Counted from the first letter of the stretch, positions 33,374 through 42,389 are shown. The stretch is DNA of 64,000 nt from Aliarcobacter skirrowii CCUG 10374 (GCF_003544835.1 NZ_CP032099.1:186001-250000); one strand, 5' to 3'. Made by a program: numbers and translations. Notes: generated from the letters alone by a model not told the origin.

Positions 33374-34039
33374 ATGTTTCATTGGTTTGAACAAAGACCG
33401 TTTTTCTTTGCGGTACTAGTATTTATATTTATTTCATTTGCGGGTATTATCGAAGTAATTCCAGATTTTGCAAAACAAAGTAGACCAACAGTTGGTACAA
33501 AACCTTACTCTGTATTGGAACTTGCAGGAAGACATGTATATATTAAAGATTCATGTAATGCTTGTCACTCACAGTTAATTAGACCATTTAAATCAGAAAC
33601 TGATAGATATGGTATGTACTCTTTAAGTGGTGAGTATGCTTACGATAGACCATTTTTATGGGGATCAAAAAGAACTGGACCAGATTTAATGAGAGTTGGA
33701 AATTATAGAACTACAGATTGGCATGAAAATCATATGTGGGATCCAGTAGCTGTTGTTCCTGGAAGTATTATGCCAGCATATAAACATCAATTTACAAATA
33801 TAGCTGATATAGAGACTGCGTATGCAGAAGCTATAACAATTAAAAAAGTGTTTAACACACCATATGATCAAGATGGTATGCCAAAACTTGGAACTTGGGA
33901 AGAAGCTAAAAAAGCTGCTTTAGCTGAGGCACAAGAGATAGCAAACTCAATGAGAAATGAAAAAGTTAAACAAGCTGTTGCAAATGGTGAAGTTCCTGAA
34001 ATAGTTGCATTAATTGCATATTTAAATTCTTTAAAATAA
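33374..34039 (+). CDS. ccoO: Cytochrome c oxidase, cbb3-type, subunit II (CcoO)
   Basis: CcoO is the membrane-anchored monohaem c subunit that passes electrons to CcoN. The 221 residues have one membrane segment (about 11-30), the haem site CNACHSQ (Cys61, Cys64, His65) and the probable axial Met in PGSIMPAY. GRHVYIKDSCNACHSQLIRP and KRTGPDLMRVGNYR are typical. An AAAGGAG site precedes the ATG, 13 bases after ccoN. Confidence 0.96.
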   Translation: MFHWFEQRPFFFAVLVFIFISFAGIIEVIPDFAKQSRPTVGTKPYSVLELAGRHVYIKDSCNACHSQLIRPFKSETDRYGMYSLSGEYAYDRPFLWGSKRTGPDLMRVGNYRTTDWHENHMWDPVAVVPGSIMPAYKHQFTNIADIETAYAEAITIKKVFNTPYDQDGMPKLGTWEEAKKAALAEAQEIANSMRNEKVKQAVANGEVPEIVALIAYLNSLK

Positions 34040-34049
34040 AAGGCTTAAG

Positions 34050-34277
34050 ATGGATTATGAAGCACTAGTAAATTTACAAGGTTATGTTAAATTCTTTCTT
34101 ATCTTAATAGTATTTGTACTATTTTACTCTTATGCTTTCTCTATTTACAGAAGAGATAGAAAAGGGGAAAGAGATTTTGAGAAGTACTCTAAACTTGTAC
34201 ATGATGACTCAAGTGTTTCAGAACCTCTTGAAAAAAGAGAAGAGAAAGAAAAAGTTATAGGTAATAAGGAGAAATAA
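34050..34277 (+). CDS. ccoQ: cbb3-type oxidase small subunit CcoQ
   Basis: 75 residues with one membrane segment (about 12-30) and a charged cytoplasmic tail, the pattern of CcoQ, which stabilises the complex. YAFSIYRRDRKGERDFEKY after the membrane segment is the typical CcoQ stretch. It sits between ccoO and ccoP with 10-base and 1-base gaps. Confidence 0.9.
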   Translation: MDYEALVNLQGYVKFFLILIVFVLFYSYAFSIYRRDRKGERDFEKYSKLVHDDSSVSEPLEKREEKEKVIGNKEK

Positions 34278-34278
34278 G

Positions 34279-35172
34279 ATGAAATCTATGGTTATAGGTG
34301 GAATAATTCTTATCATCGCATTAATGGCAGGAACTTACTATGTTGCAGGTGACGCTTTTAATACGGATGATTATATCAATGCTTTAACATTTTTAGGGGC
34401 AGCTGCTATTATTACAATTAGTACATTTGTTGTTCTAAAATATGTTAATCAGATGAAAAATGACAGAGCAGGTGGTGATCTTGCTGATGAGAATTGGGAT
34501 GGAATTGGTGAGTATAAAAATCCTGTTCCAACAGGTTGGGCACTAGCATTTATTGGAACAATTCTTTGGATGTTTTGGTATTTTACAATTGGTTACCCAA
34601 TTAATGGATTCTCTCAAATTGGTCAATGGAATGAAGAGACAAATGCATATAATGCGAAGTTTGAACAAAAATGGGTAAATCCAAATGAGTCAACTTTGAA
34701 TGCAATGGGTCAATCACTTTTCTTAGTTCAATGTGCTCCTTGTCATGGAGTTGATGCAGAGGGAATTGATGGTAAAGCACAAGACTTAACAAAAAGAATG
34801 AGTAAAGATCAAATTGTTTATGTAATTAAAAATGGTGCAAACAATTTAACAGAAGCTTTCCCAGGTGGAATGCCTCCTATGATGTTACAAGATGAAAAAG
34901 AGATATCTGATGTAGCTGAATATATCGCAAGTGGATTCAAAGGTGAAGCTCCAGCTGCTTATGCAACTTGTGCTACTTGTCACGGTGATAACGGAGAAGG
35001 TATGCCATTTGTAGGTCCAAATATTAAATCTTATGATGATGGTATTGTACTTGCTGTATTAAAACAAGGTAAAAAAGGTCTTCTAGGAGAGATGCCTCAT
35101 TTTAATGGAAGATTAAATGAGACTCAAGAGAGAGCTTTAGCTTCATATATTAGAAGTATAGGAGATAAATAA
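34279..35172 (+). CDS. ccoP: cbb3-type oxidase dihaem subunit III (CcoP)
   Basis: CcoP receives electrons from the bc1 complex or soluble cytochromes and hands them to CcoO. The 297 residues have two membrane segments (about 4-24 and 36-54, with a third hydrophobic stretch near 86-106), then two haem c sites: CAPCHG (152-157) and CATCHG (231-236). Axial Met candidates are in GGMPPMM and EMPHFNGR. The N-terminal extra membrane segment is characteristic of the Campylobacterota form. Its stop overlaps the next start. Confidence 0.96.
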   Translation: MKSMVIGGIILIIALMAGTYYVAGDAFNTDDYINALTFLGAAAIITISTFVVLKYVNQMKNDRAGGDLADENWDGIGEYKNPVPTGWALAFIGTILWMFWYFTIGYPINGFSQIGQWNEETNAYNAKFEQKWVNPNESTLNAMGQSLFLVQCAPCHGVDAEGIDGKAQDLTKRMSKDQIVYVIKNGANNLTEAFPGGMPPMMLQDEKEISDVAEYIASGFKGEAPAAYATCATCHGDNGEGMPFVGPNIKSYDDGIVLAVLKQGKKGLLGEMPHFNGRLNETQERALASYIRSIGDK

Positions 35173-35414
35173 TGGCAAATAATACACAAATGAATGAAAA
35201 TGAGAGAGGAATCTTTAAACTAAATGGTATTTCTGGAATGCTAATAGCTGTTGTTTTATTACTAACTATTTTAGCTGTTTTAGTTACAAGTGCTGTTTTA
35301 GTTCAACAAAGAGAGGCTACAAACTATTACTCTATAAACCAAGATTTACAAGGTTTAAAAGCAAATAGTCCTGAAAACCATAAACATTACCAATTAATTG
35401 GTAATGAGAAATAA
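35172..35414 (+). CDS. DUF4006-family small membrane protein of the cco operon
   Basis: 80 residues, one membrane segment (about 21-45), a short N-terminus and a soluble C-terminus; matches the Campylobacterota DUF4006 family, recalled as always downstream of ccoP. Function unknown; a role in oxidase assembly or stability is inferred from location. It overlaps ccoP by one base and the next peptide gene follows after AAGGAG. Confidence 0.8.
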   Translation: MANNTQMNENERGIFKLNGISGMLIAVVLLLTILAVLVTSAVLVQQREATNYYSINQDLQGLKANSPENHKHYQLIGNEK

Positions 35415-35424
35415 GGAGTAGAGT

Positions 35425-35517
35425 ATGGAGAAAATTATAGGTATTTTACTTTTAGTTGCTGCTGTTATGACTGCATACTATGCATTTTTTGATGCTGCAA
35501 AAGTATATGTTGGTTAA
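35425..35517 (+). CDS. 30-residue single-pass membrane microprotein in the cco operon
   Basis: Reads MEKIIGILLLVAAVMTAYYA then FFDAAKVYVG and stop. AAGGAG at 35413-35418 stands 6 bases before the ATG, and the next gene starts directly after the stop, so it is well placed for translation. Residues 4-22 are a membrane helix. Size and place recall CcoM, a one-helix accessory subunit of Pseudomonas cbb3 oxidase, but no sequence match is claimed. Confidence 0.7.
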   Translation: MEKIIGILLLVAAVMTAYYAFFDAAKVYVG

Positions 35518-36144
35518 ATGAAAAGATTAAATTCTTTAAAAGTAGGGGTGATTTTATCACTTCTACTTTTTTTATATACAAACGGTTTTGCTCAAAATTT
35601 CTTATTAAATGGAGATTTAGTTGATATTAGAGCAAAAGAGAAGATTTTACAAATGGGTAATGAAGTAAAATCAAAATTAGGTGTAAATATCTATTTGGAT
35701 TCAAAAGTTGATTTAAATATTGATCCAAAACTTCCTACAAAAGATAGATTAAATCTTATTAAAAAATATGAAGATAATATTTTAAAAAATTTAGAACAAC
35801 CTTATGTTTTATTAACAATTGCAATGGAACAGATGCATGTTAACTTATATTTTAGTGATAGTTTAAAAAATATAATAGATAAAGATGATATTTTAAATGG
35901 TTATGTAGTACCACTTTTAGCTTCAAAAGACAAAAATACATTAGCTTCAAAAGTTAGTGCTGCTACATTAAATGGATATGCGGCAATAGCAGATACATTA
36001 GCTGAGTCACAAAAAATAAAACTTGAAAGCAGTATTGGTAGTGAAGGAAAAGTATCAAGCACTATTTGGAGAGTATTTATCTATTTCTTGGTTATTTCAG
36101 GTTTGTTAGCATATACTTATGCAGTTTTAAGAAAGAGAAAATAA
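35518..36144 (+). CDS. TPM-like periplasmic protein with C-terminal anchor
   Basis: 208 residues: signal peptide (hydrophobic 10-24, ending GFAQN), a soluble periplasmic domain (about 26-180) whose pattern resembles the TPM domain (helix with a Leu-Gly-Val-Asn strand at KLGVNIYLDS, LTIAMEQMHVNLYFS), and a C-terminal membrane segment (183-202) with a basic end. Function unknown. TPM-domain proteins act in repair of photosystem II or membrane complexes elsewhere, so help with oxidase assembly is possible. Starts directly at the previous stop. Confidence 0.68.
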   Translation: MKRLNSLKVGVILSLLLFLYTNGFAQNFLLNGDLVDIRAKEKILQMGNEVKSKLGVNIYLDSKVDLNIDPKLPTKDRLNLIKKYEDNILKNLEQPYVLLTIAMEQMHVNLYFSDSLKNIIDKDDILNGYVVPLLASKDKNTLASKVSAATLNGYAAIADTLAESQKIKLESSIGSEGKVSSTIWRVFIYFLVISGLLAYTYAVLRKRK

Positions 36145-36145
36145 T

Positions 36146-36706
36146 ATGAAAAAAAGAAATTATTGGCCACTATTTTTTATAGGCATATTTAGCTTTGTTT
36201 TTTCAATGATAATATGGACTGTCACTCAAGCTTTAAAAGCTCCTGTTATTGAAGATAAAAGCTTTATAAATAAGTATCAATATGTTGATGAGAATTATAA
36301 CTCTATTATGGAATCAAATATGAGATTTTTAAATAAATATACTCTAAATTTTGATTTAAATGGAACTAGATTTCCACTTACAACAGATGATATAAAGTTT
36401 GGTCAAAGAGTTTTAGAAAAATTTTCAAATCATAAAAATATTTTGAAAATAGGTGAAAATAGTTTAAAAGTTGAGATTTTGGACAATAAATCAAATGAAA
36501 AAAAAGTAGCCAATATTGATCTTTTGGTTACAAAAACAATGTCAGATGAGAGTGATATTGAGTTAAAAAATGATAATTTTAAAGAGACAAATAGAGTATA
36601 TGAGACAAATTTCAATTTAAAAGAGGAGACTAACTGGATAATAACAGGTAAGTTTGAAGTTGAAAATGAAACAGGTTATATACTTATAAAGACAAATGCA
36701 CGATAA
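36146..36706 (+). CDS. FixH/CcoH-like membrane protein
   Basis: 186 residues with one N-terminal membrane segment (about 8-29), then a periplasmic beta-rich domain. WPLFFIGIFSFVFSMIIWTV and the following NYNSIMESNMRF resemble FixH/CcoH proteins, which join early cbb3 assembly intermediates. The terminal strand GYILIKTNAR fits. It follows the TPM-like gene by one base, and addB overlaps its end by 11 bases. Confidence 0.65.
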   Translation: MKKRNYWPLFFIGIFSFVFSMIIWTVTQALKAPVIEDKSFINKYQYVDENYNSIMESNMRFLNKYTLNFDLNGTRFPLTTDDIKFGQRVLEKFSNHKNILKIGENSLKVEILDNKSNEKKVANIDLLVTKTMSDESDIELKNDNFKETNRVYETNFNLKEETNWIITGKFEVENETGYILIKTNAR

Positions 36707-39038
36707 AAAAACATTATATGTTTTTCCTACAAGTAGATCAATAAGAGAGTTTATCTTTGGTTTTAAAGCTAAAGATACTCTTCTTCCTTCAGCAATTACA
36801 ATTGATGAACTTTTAAAAAAATCTATAAATTTAAATAGTAAAAAATATGAATCAAAAGAGCAAAGAGTTATATTTTTAAATGAAGCTATAAAAAATGTAG
36901 ATTTAAATAAACTTGGTTTCTCAAAAAACTTTGCACAATTTTTAAAACAAAGTGATTATATATATAGATTTTTTTTAGAGTTAAGTAGTGAAAATAGAAG
37001 AATAGATGATATTAAAAGAGCTGATACATATATGTTTTATAATGAACATCTTGAAATATTAGATGAGATTTTAAAAAATTATCTATCAATTTTAGAAAAA
37101 AATAGCTGTGTAAATAAGATAAATTTAAATAAAAACTACACAATAAATAGTAAATTTTTAAGTAGATTTGAGAAAATAATCATTAAATTTGAAGGATATT
37201 TCACAAAACAGGAGTTTGAAATCATCTCAAAAATTTCAGATTTTATTGATTTAGAAATAGAGTTTTATAAAAATATTTATAATAATAAATCTATAGAGAT
37301 ATTTAGTGATTTTAATTTTGAATTTAAAGATGATTGTAAGTACTTAATAAATTTATCAAAAAAAGAGCTAATAAGTGAACATAGAGTTGATAAAAACAAC
37401 AATATAAATATCAAAGGATTTGCAAATAGAGTAAATCAAGTTGCTTTTATAAAATCAACTATCGTTAATTTAGTAAATCGTGGAGTTGATGCTTCTAATA
37501 TTGCTGTTGTATTACCAAATGAAGATTTTGCAAAAACATTAAAGTTAAATGATAAAGAAGAGTATTTTAACTTTGCAATGGGAAATGATATTTTAAATAA
37601 AAATTTGTACCAAAAAGCGTATGTTGTATCAAACTATATAAATGAGGATGATATAAAAAATATAAAAAGTTTAGAGTTTTTTCAAATAGATAAAAAAAAT
37701 ATTGATGAAAATATTAAAAAAGTATGGAATAATAGACTAAATATTGATAATTTTAGATTTATAACTAACTTTATAAAAGAGAACGAAACAAATAAAGAGT
37801 TATTAGAGAAATACGATGAGATGGTATATTTTTTAGAATCTCTATTTTTTACAAATGAGACTTATTTAAGAATTAAAGATGCTTATAAAATATTTTTACA
37901 AAATTTAGCAAGTATTAAATTAGATGATATTAACTCTGGAAAAATTACAGTTATGGGACTTTTAGAAACCAGAGCAATAAATTTTGATGCTGTTATAATT
38001 TGCGATTTTAATGAGGAGTTTATTCCGAAAATATCTATAAAAGATAAGTTTTTATCTTCAAAAATAAAAAAATTAGCCTCTTTACCTACAACAAAAGATA
38101 GAGAAAATCTTCAAAGATACTACTACAAAAGATTAGTTGATAATTCAAAAGAGGTTTTTATATCTTATGTAAACTCAAAAGATAGCTCAATATCAAGATT
38201 TGCCTATGAGCTTTTTGATTATAAGCAAGATAAACTTTTTGATACAGAGTACAAAGATATTTTATATACAAATATAAAGTTTGAACATAGTAATGAAAAT
38301 ATAGTTCAAAATATAGATTTAAAACAATTTACTTGGTCTGCAAGTGCTTTAAAAACATATTTAGAGTGTAAAAGAAAGTGGTATTTAAACTATATTTTAA
38401 AAATAAAAGAGCATACAATTTCAAATTTGCCAAAGAGTTTTGAACTTGGAAATATAGTTCATAAAATTTTAGAAGAGTATTATAAAAGCAGTAATACAAA
38501 TATTGATGATCTGTTTATAAAATATAGAGCAAATAATCCATTTTTAACTTTAGATTTAGAGATTTATAAACAAAAAGTTAAATCTTTTATAGAGTTTGAT
38601 AAGAAAAGATTAGAAGATAGAGAGATTGTAGAGTTAGAGAAGAGTTTTATTGTTGATTTTAATGATTTCAAAATTACAGGAGTAATTGATAGAGTTGATA
38701 GATATAAAGATTGCTATGAAGTAATTGACTATAAAACTTCAAGAAATTTAAAAGTTGATACAGAAAAAAATTATGAAAAAAGTTCTGATTTTCAATTGGA
38801 GTTCTATTTTTTAGCTATTAAAACTCTATATGAACCACAACAAATAAGAGCTTTTTATTATGATATTTATGAAAATTTACTAAAAGAGGAGATTGCTTTA
38901 GAGCCAAAGTTGGAACTTTTAAAAGCTATTTTTGATGATTTTAAAAATCAAAGTAAATCACAAATAGATTTTTGTAAAACAGAAGATAGTTCAAAGTGTG
39001 AATTTTGTCCTTATAAAACTATCTGCAACAAAGATTAG
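36696..39038 (+). CDS. addB: AddB-like PD-(D/E)XK nuclease-helicase subunit
   Basis: 780 residues of the AddB family, partner of AddA in double-strand break processing. The N-terminal half is helicase-like but degenerate: it starts LYVFPTSRSIREFIFGF with no GxGKT Walker A. Near the C-terminus are the first iron-sulfur Cys in WSASALKTYLECKRKWYL, nuclease motifs GVIDRVD and EVIDYKTSRN, and the remaining cluster Cys in CKTEDSSKCEFCPYKTIC. The gene overlaps the FixH-like gene by 11 bases. addA would be expected downstream in Campylobacter relatives but is not here. Confidence 0.85.
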   Translation: MHDKKTLYVFPTSRSIREFIFGFKAKDTLLPSAITIDELLKKSINLNSKKYESKEQRVIFLNEAIKNVDLNKLGFSKNFAQFLKQSDYIYRFFLELSSENRRIDDIKRADTYMFYNEHLEILDEILKNYLSILEKNSCVNKINLNKNYTINSKFLSRFEKIIIKFEGYFTKQEFEIISKISDFIDLEIEFYKNIYNNKSIEIFSDFNFEFKDDCKYLINLSKKELISEHRVDKNNNINIKGFANRVNQVAFIKSTIVNLVNRGVDASNIAVVLPNEDFAKTLKLNDKEEYFNFAMGNDILNKNLYQKAYVVSNYINEDDIKNIKSLEFFQIDKKNIDENIKKVWNNRLNIDNFRFITNFIKENETNKELLEKYDEMVYFLESLFFTNETYLRIKDAYKIFLQNLASIKLDDINSGKITVMGLLETRAINFDAVIICDFNEEFIPKISIKDKFLSSKIKKLASLPTTKDRENLQRYYYKRLVDNSKEVFISYVNSKDSSISRFAYELFDYKQDKLFDTEYKDILYTNIKFEHSNENIVQNIDLKQFTWSASALKTYLECKRKWYLNYILKIKEHTISNLPKSFELGNIVHKILEEYYKSSNTNIDDLFIKYRANNPFLTLDLEIYKQKVKSFIEFDKKRLEDREIVELEKSFIVDFNDFKITGVIDRVDRYKDCYEVIDYKTSRNLKVDTEKNYEKSSDFQLEFYFLAIKTLYEPQQIRAFYYDIYENLLKEEIALEPKLELLKAIFDDFKNQSKSQIDFCKTEDSSKCEFCPYKTICNKD

Positions 39039-39066
39039 TTAAAAAAGCTATTTAAGCTTTTTTAAC
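39038..39066. terminator. Bidirectional terminator between addB and the GNAT gene
   Basis: GTTAAAAAAGCT and AGCTTTTTTAAC form a perfect 12-bp stem with a 5-base loop, with A and T runs inside the arms; it spans both converging stop codons. Confidence 0.75.
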
Positions 39067-39494
39067 ATTCTAATAGCACTACAACCATCTGGATAGTAGT
39101 TTAAAATTGTTTTCCACTCACAATATTTAAAACCTTTATATCTTCTTCTAAGAGCTTTATTATCCTCTCTAACTTCCAAAATAACAGTTTCAAAACTATT
39201 TTCTAAAGCATAATTCTCAATAGCATCAAAAAGTGCTTTAGCTGCAGCTGTTCCTTGATACTCTTTTAAAACAGCCAAAGAGTTAAACCAAATATGTTTT
39301 TTATTTATAATTACACCCAAAGAGTAACCAACAATTTTAAAATCTTCAATCCAAGTAAAAACAATAGTGCTTTTTTTATTTAAAAGTTTATAAAACTCTT
39401 CAAAACTTAGCTTAAAATAGATACTATCTTCAAACATAGAGTTTTCAATAAACATAAGTTGTTCTATATCATTTTTTGATGCAATACTTAACAT
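39048..39494 (-). CDS. GNAT-family N-acetyltransferase (RimI-like)
   Basis: 148 residues with the GNAT fold: VGYSLGVIINKKHIWFNSLAV (in parts, YSLGVI near 52), acetyl-CoA loop LKEYQGTAAAKALFDAI, and LEVREDNKALRRRYKGFKYC with a RimI-like final motif. Substrate unknown; it may acetylate a protein N-terminus or small amine. It follows the DUF2156 gene by 9 bases, and the two are probably cotranscribed. Confidence 0.82.
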   Translation of the reverse strand: MLSIASKNDIEQLMFIENSMFEDSIYFKLSFEEFYKLLNKKSTIVFTWIEDFKIVGYSLGVIINKKHIWFNSLAVLKEYQGTAAAKALFDAIENYALENSFETVILEVREDNKALRRRYKGFKYCEWKTILNYYPDGCSAIRMLKKLK

Positions 39495-39503
39495 TTTTTA
39501 GCC

Positions 39504-40484
39504 TTATTTTTGATAAATTGTATATTTTGGTACAAGTTTATCAGGTCTATATGACATTTTTACTTTTTTTAGATTTTCAAACCCCATGTCATCACCAACA
39601 TTTATATATGTACTATTATACTCATCTTTTAAAAGTTTTGAAAACTCCCTAAATATAAACTGAGCACAACCTAAAACTTCAAAATCAGTCTTCTCTAAAA
39701 TTACACTTGATGTATGATCATTTATCTTCTCACCAACTGTAAAACCTTTTAACTCATCATCAATAAAAATAACAATTCCAACAATATCCAATTTATCATA
39801 TTCGCTTAGAATCTTTTTAACTGCAAATCTCTCAAAATAGATACCATCCATAAAAATTTCAACTTCCTCTTTTGGCATATATTTTGTTCTATCACTAACC
39901 CATTTATTAAATAGATTTAAAATTAAAGTAGAGTGAACTTTTGTATCAAGAATCTCAATTCTATAGTTTGGATAAGCTTTTTTAAACTTATTTATCTCAT
40001 TTCTTTTTGATTTATAAGCATCACCTTTTAGCTCAATTAAGTCATCAATTTTATAAATATAATCTACCAGTTTTTTCTCAATTAAAAAATCTTCTAAAGC
40101 CTCAAAGATTAATGTACCCTCTTCAAGATGATTTATAAATCCTTCTAGCATCTCTTCGTGAACATACTCAATTTTTGAGTAGTATTTGTTGCTATTATTT
40201 GCATTCATAATCTCAAAGCATTTAAAAATTGCTTTATGAACACTCTCTTTTTTACCCAAAGGTGGAAGAAGCATAGATAACTCTCCACCACTTAAAACAA
40301 AAAAGCAAAAAGTATCTTCTATAATGCAATAAAAACCGCTAGAAGAGCTTAACCAAATATAGTTTTGTGCAAATGTATAGTCGCTTAAATCGACATTTAT
40401 CTCTTTTAAATATTTTTTCATTTGATCTTTTGCTTTTATATCAAATGGAATTAATGGTACACTGTTTATTGTCAAAGTTGACAA
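39504..40484 (-). CDS. DUF2156-family protein (GNAT-like, lysyltransferase C-domain relative)
   Basis: 326 residues resembling DUF2156, the domain also found at the end of phosphatidylglycerol lysyltransferase (MprF) and built on a duplicated GNAT fold. Visible are YTFAQNYIWLSSSSGFYCII, a KRNEINKFKKAYPNYRIEIL stretch, LKGFTVGEKINDHTSSVILE and INVGDDMGFENLKKVKMSY near the end. No membrane domain is present, so not MprF. The start is TTG at 40484 with AAAGGAG 8 bases upstream. Substrate unknown. Confidence 0.78.
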   Translation of the reverse strand: MSTLTINSVPLIPFDIKAKDQMKKYLKEINVDLSDYTFAQNYIWLSSSSGFYCIIEDTFCFFVLSGGELSMLLPPLGKKESVHKAIFKCFEIMNANNSNKYYSKIEYVHEEMLEGFINHLEEGTLIFEALEDFLIEKKLVDYIYKIDDLIELKGDAYKSKRNEINKFKKAYPNYRIEILDTKVHSTLILNLFNKWVSDRTKYMPKEEVEIFMDGIYFERFAVKKILSEYDKLDIVGIVIFIDDELKGFTVGEKINDHTSSVILEKTDFEVLGCAQFIFREFSKLLKDEYNSTYINVGDDMGFENLKKVKMSYRPDKLVPKYTIYQK

Positions 40485-40567
40485 GATTTACTCCTTTAGA
40501 ATTTTGCGAATTATACTACTATTTTAAGGTTTTGCAGTTGATAAAATAAGAAAAAATGAATTTTGTG

Positions 40568-40592
40568 TAAAGTGCCATTTCTTGGCACTTTA
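40568..40592 (-). terminator. Hairpin downstream of the outer-membrane barrel gene
   Basis: TAAAGTGCCA and TGGCACTTTA form a perfect 10-bp stem with a 5-base loop, 27 bases past the stop of the gene at 40619. No strong T tract follows on the minus strand, so it may be an end-stabilising hairpin. Confidence 0.55.
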
Positions 40593-40618
40593 TGAAGTTA
40601 TTTTGTAAAAATTTTAGA

Positions 40619-41206
40619 TTAGAATTTTAGATTTAGACCAATATATGGTTTAATACTATTTTGAGTAATCTTATATTCATAAGTAGTAGAAGTGTTATCT
40701 TCATATTTAATTTTTTCCCATTTTTTATAGTTGTAATCTATTCCTATATAAAAAGATAAATCATCAGTTGTTTTTAAATCAACACCAGCTCCAAGAGTTA
40801 AAGATAGAGCAGATACATCACTTTCTTGGAATTTATTGTCTAAACTTATATTTGCAATACCAAGCCCTAATTTTGCAAAAGGGTAGAGATTATTTACTAC
40901 CTTTTCTTTTTTAATCCACTCAAGACCAAACTCTTTTTGTTTAAAATCATCATCTAATGCATTTATTGAAAAATCTTTATATTTTGCACGTTCATAATAT
41001 AGTTGAAGATAGTTATTGTCACCTAATCCTTGTCCTACTAAAATTTTGTATGCATTAGCATTTTCTGAATCTGATACACCGCTATTTTTTTCCTTGAATT
41101 GAGTTACAGCTGCACCATATTGTAAGCCTAAATAAGTCTTGGTATCAGCCATAGAATTTGTTAAAATCATAGAAGATAAAGTACCAATAAGCAAAAGTTT
41201 TTTCAT
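40619..41206 (-). CDS. Outer-membrane beta-barrel protein (OmpA/OmpW-like porin fold)
   Basis: 195 residues with a signal peptide (hydrophobic 4-18, ending SMADT) and alternating strands: YLGLQYGAAVTQF, NYLQLYYERAKY, FGLEWIKKEK, LSLTLGAGVDLK, LSFYIGIDYNYKKW and a final aromatic-rich strand ending NLKF. An eight-stranded barrel with no periplasmic OmpA domain is likely. Function unknown. AAGGAAAT precedes the ATG and GGATAATATAAT upstream gives a promoter; it is a single-gene unit. Confidence 0.75.
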   Translation of the reverse strand: MKKLLLIGTLSSMILTNSMADTKTYLGLQYGAAVTQFKEKNSGVSDSENANAYKILVGQGLGDNNYLQLYYERAKYKDFSINALDDDFKQKEFGLEWIKKEKVVNNLYPFAKLGLGIANISLDNKFQESDVSALSLTLGAGVDLKTTDDLSFYIGIDYNYKKWEKIKYEDNTSTTYEYKITQNSIKPYIGLNLKF

Positions 41207-41291
41207 TTTATTTCCTTATGTAAAATTTATTTAAAAATTATATTATCCAAAAATAGATAATTTTTCAAATTTTTTAATTTAAAATTAATTT

Positions 41292-42389
41292 TTAGTTTGT
41301 ATTTGTAGCTATTAAAACATCTTCCATCATTTTTGTAATATCACCATCCAAAATTGCATCTACATTTGAATATCCAATGTTACTTCTACTATCTTTTATT
41401 TGTTGATATGGTTGTAAAACATAAGATCTAATTTGATGTCCCCAACCAATCTCACTCTTATCACCACTATTTTTACTATCTCTTTGTTTTTCAAGTTCAA
41501 GCTCATATAGTTTTGATTTTAGCATTTTAAATGCACTATCTTTGTTTTTGTGTTGAGATCTATCATTTTGACACTGAACAACAATTCCAGATGGAATATG
41601 AGTGATTCTAATAGCACTCTCTGTTTTATTTACGTGCTGACCACCAGCACCACTGGCTCTGTATGTATCAATTCTAATATCTTTATCTTCAATTACAATA
41701 TCAATATTATCATCAATTTCAGGACTCACCATTACAGATGTAAAAGATGTGTGTCTTTTTGCATTTGAATCAAATGGAGAGATTCGCACAAGTCTGTGAA
41801 TTCCATTTTCAGTCTTCATGTATCCATAAGCATTTTCACCTCGTATTACAAAGCTTACATCTTTTATTCCAGCCTCATCTCCAGCTTGATAATCTAAGAT
41901 TTCAACTTTAAAATCATTTCTTTCAGCCCATCTTAAATACATTCTGTACAATATACTCGCCCAATCTTGAGACTCTGTTCCACCAGCTCCTGGATGAATT
42001 GTAACAATAGCATTTAGTGCATCATCAGGATTTGAAAGCATTACAGATATTTCAGTTGATTTAATTAAATCTTCTAAATCTTCAGCCTCTTCATATAAAA
42101 GCTGTAATGTATCTTCATCTTTTTCACTATACGCCATTTCATAAAGTTCATTTGTACCATTTAAAGAGTCATAAGCTTTATTAAACTTATTTAATTTTCC
42201 TAAAATTCTATTTTTTTCTATTCCAATTTTTGTGGCATTTTCAACATCATTCCAAAAATCTTGACTAGCTTCAAGCTCAATTATCTCTTTTAATCTAGCA
42301 TTTAACTCATCTGGTTTTAAAATACCTTTTATATTACTTAGTTTTGTATTTAGTAATTTTAGTAATTCCGAATATTCGTACGCATCCAT
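41292..42389 (-). CDS. prfB: Peptide chain release factor 2 (PrfB)
   Basis: RF2 ends translation at UGA and UAA. The 365 residues include the stop-codon motif SPF (204-206) and the GGQ catalytic loop (249-251, in [12 protein letters not shown]). The reading frame is uninterrupted through the region near residues 20-26 where many bacteria have an in-frame UGA and a programmed frameshift; here KGILKPDEL reads through without a stop. AAGGAT precedes the ATG. It follows the cytochrome gene and may share its transcript. Confidence 0.96.
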   Translation of the reverse strand: MDAYEYSELLKLLNTKLSNIKGILKPDELNARLKEIIELEASQDFWNDVENATKIGIEKNRILGKLNKFNKAYDSLNGTNELYEMAYSEKDEDTLQLLYEEAEDLEDLIKSTEISVMLSNPDDALNAIVTIHPGAGGTESQDWASILYRMYLRWAERNDFKVEILDYQAGDEAGIKDVSFVIRGENAYGYMKTENGIHRLVRISPFDSNAKRHTSFTSVMVSPEIDDNIDIVIEDKDIRIDTYRASGAGGQHVNKTESAIRITHIPSGIVVQCQNDRSQHKNKDSAFKMLKSKLYELELEKQRDSKNSGDKSEIGWGHQIRSYVLQPYQQIKDSRSNIGYSNVDAILDGDITKMMEDVLIATNTN

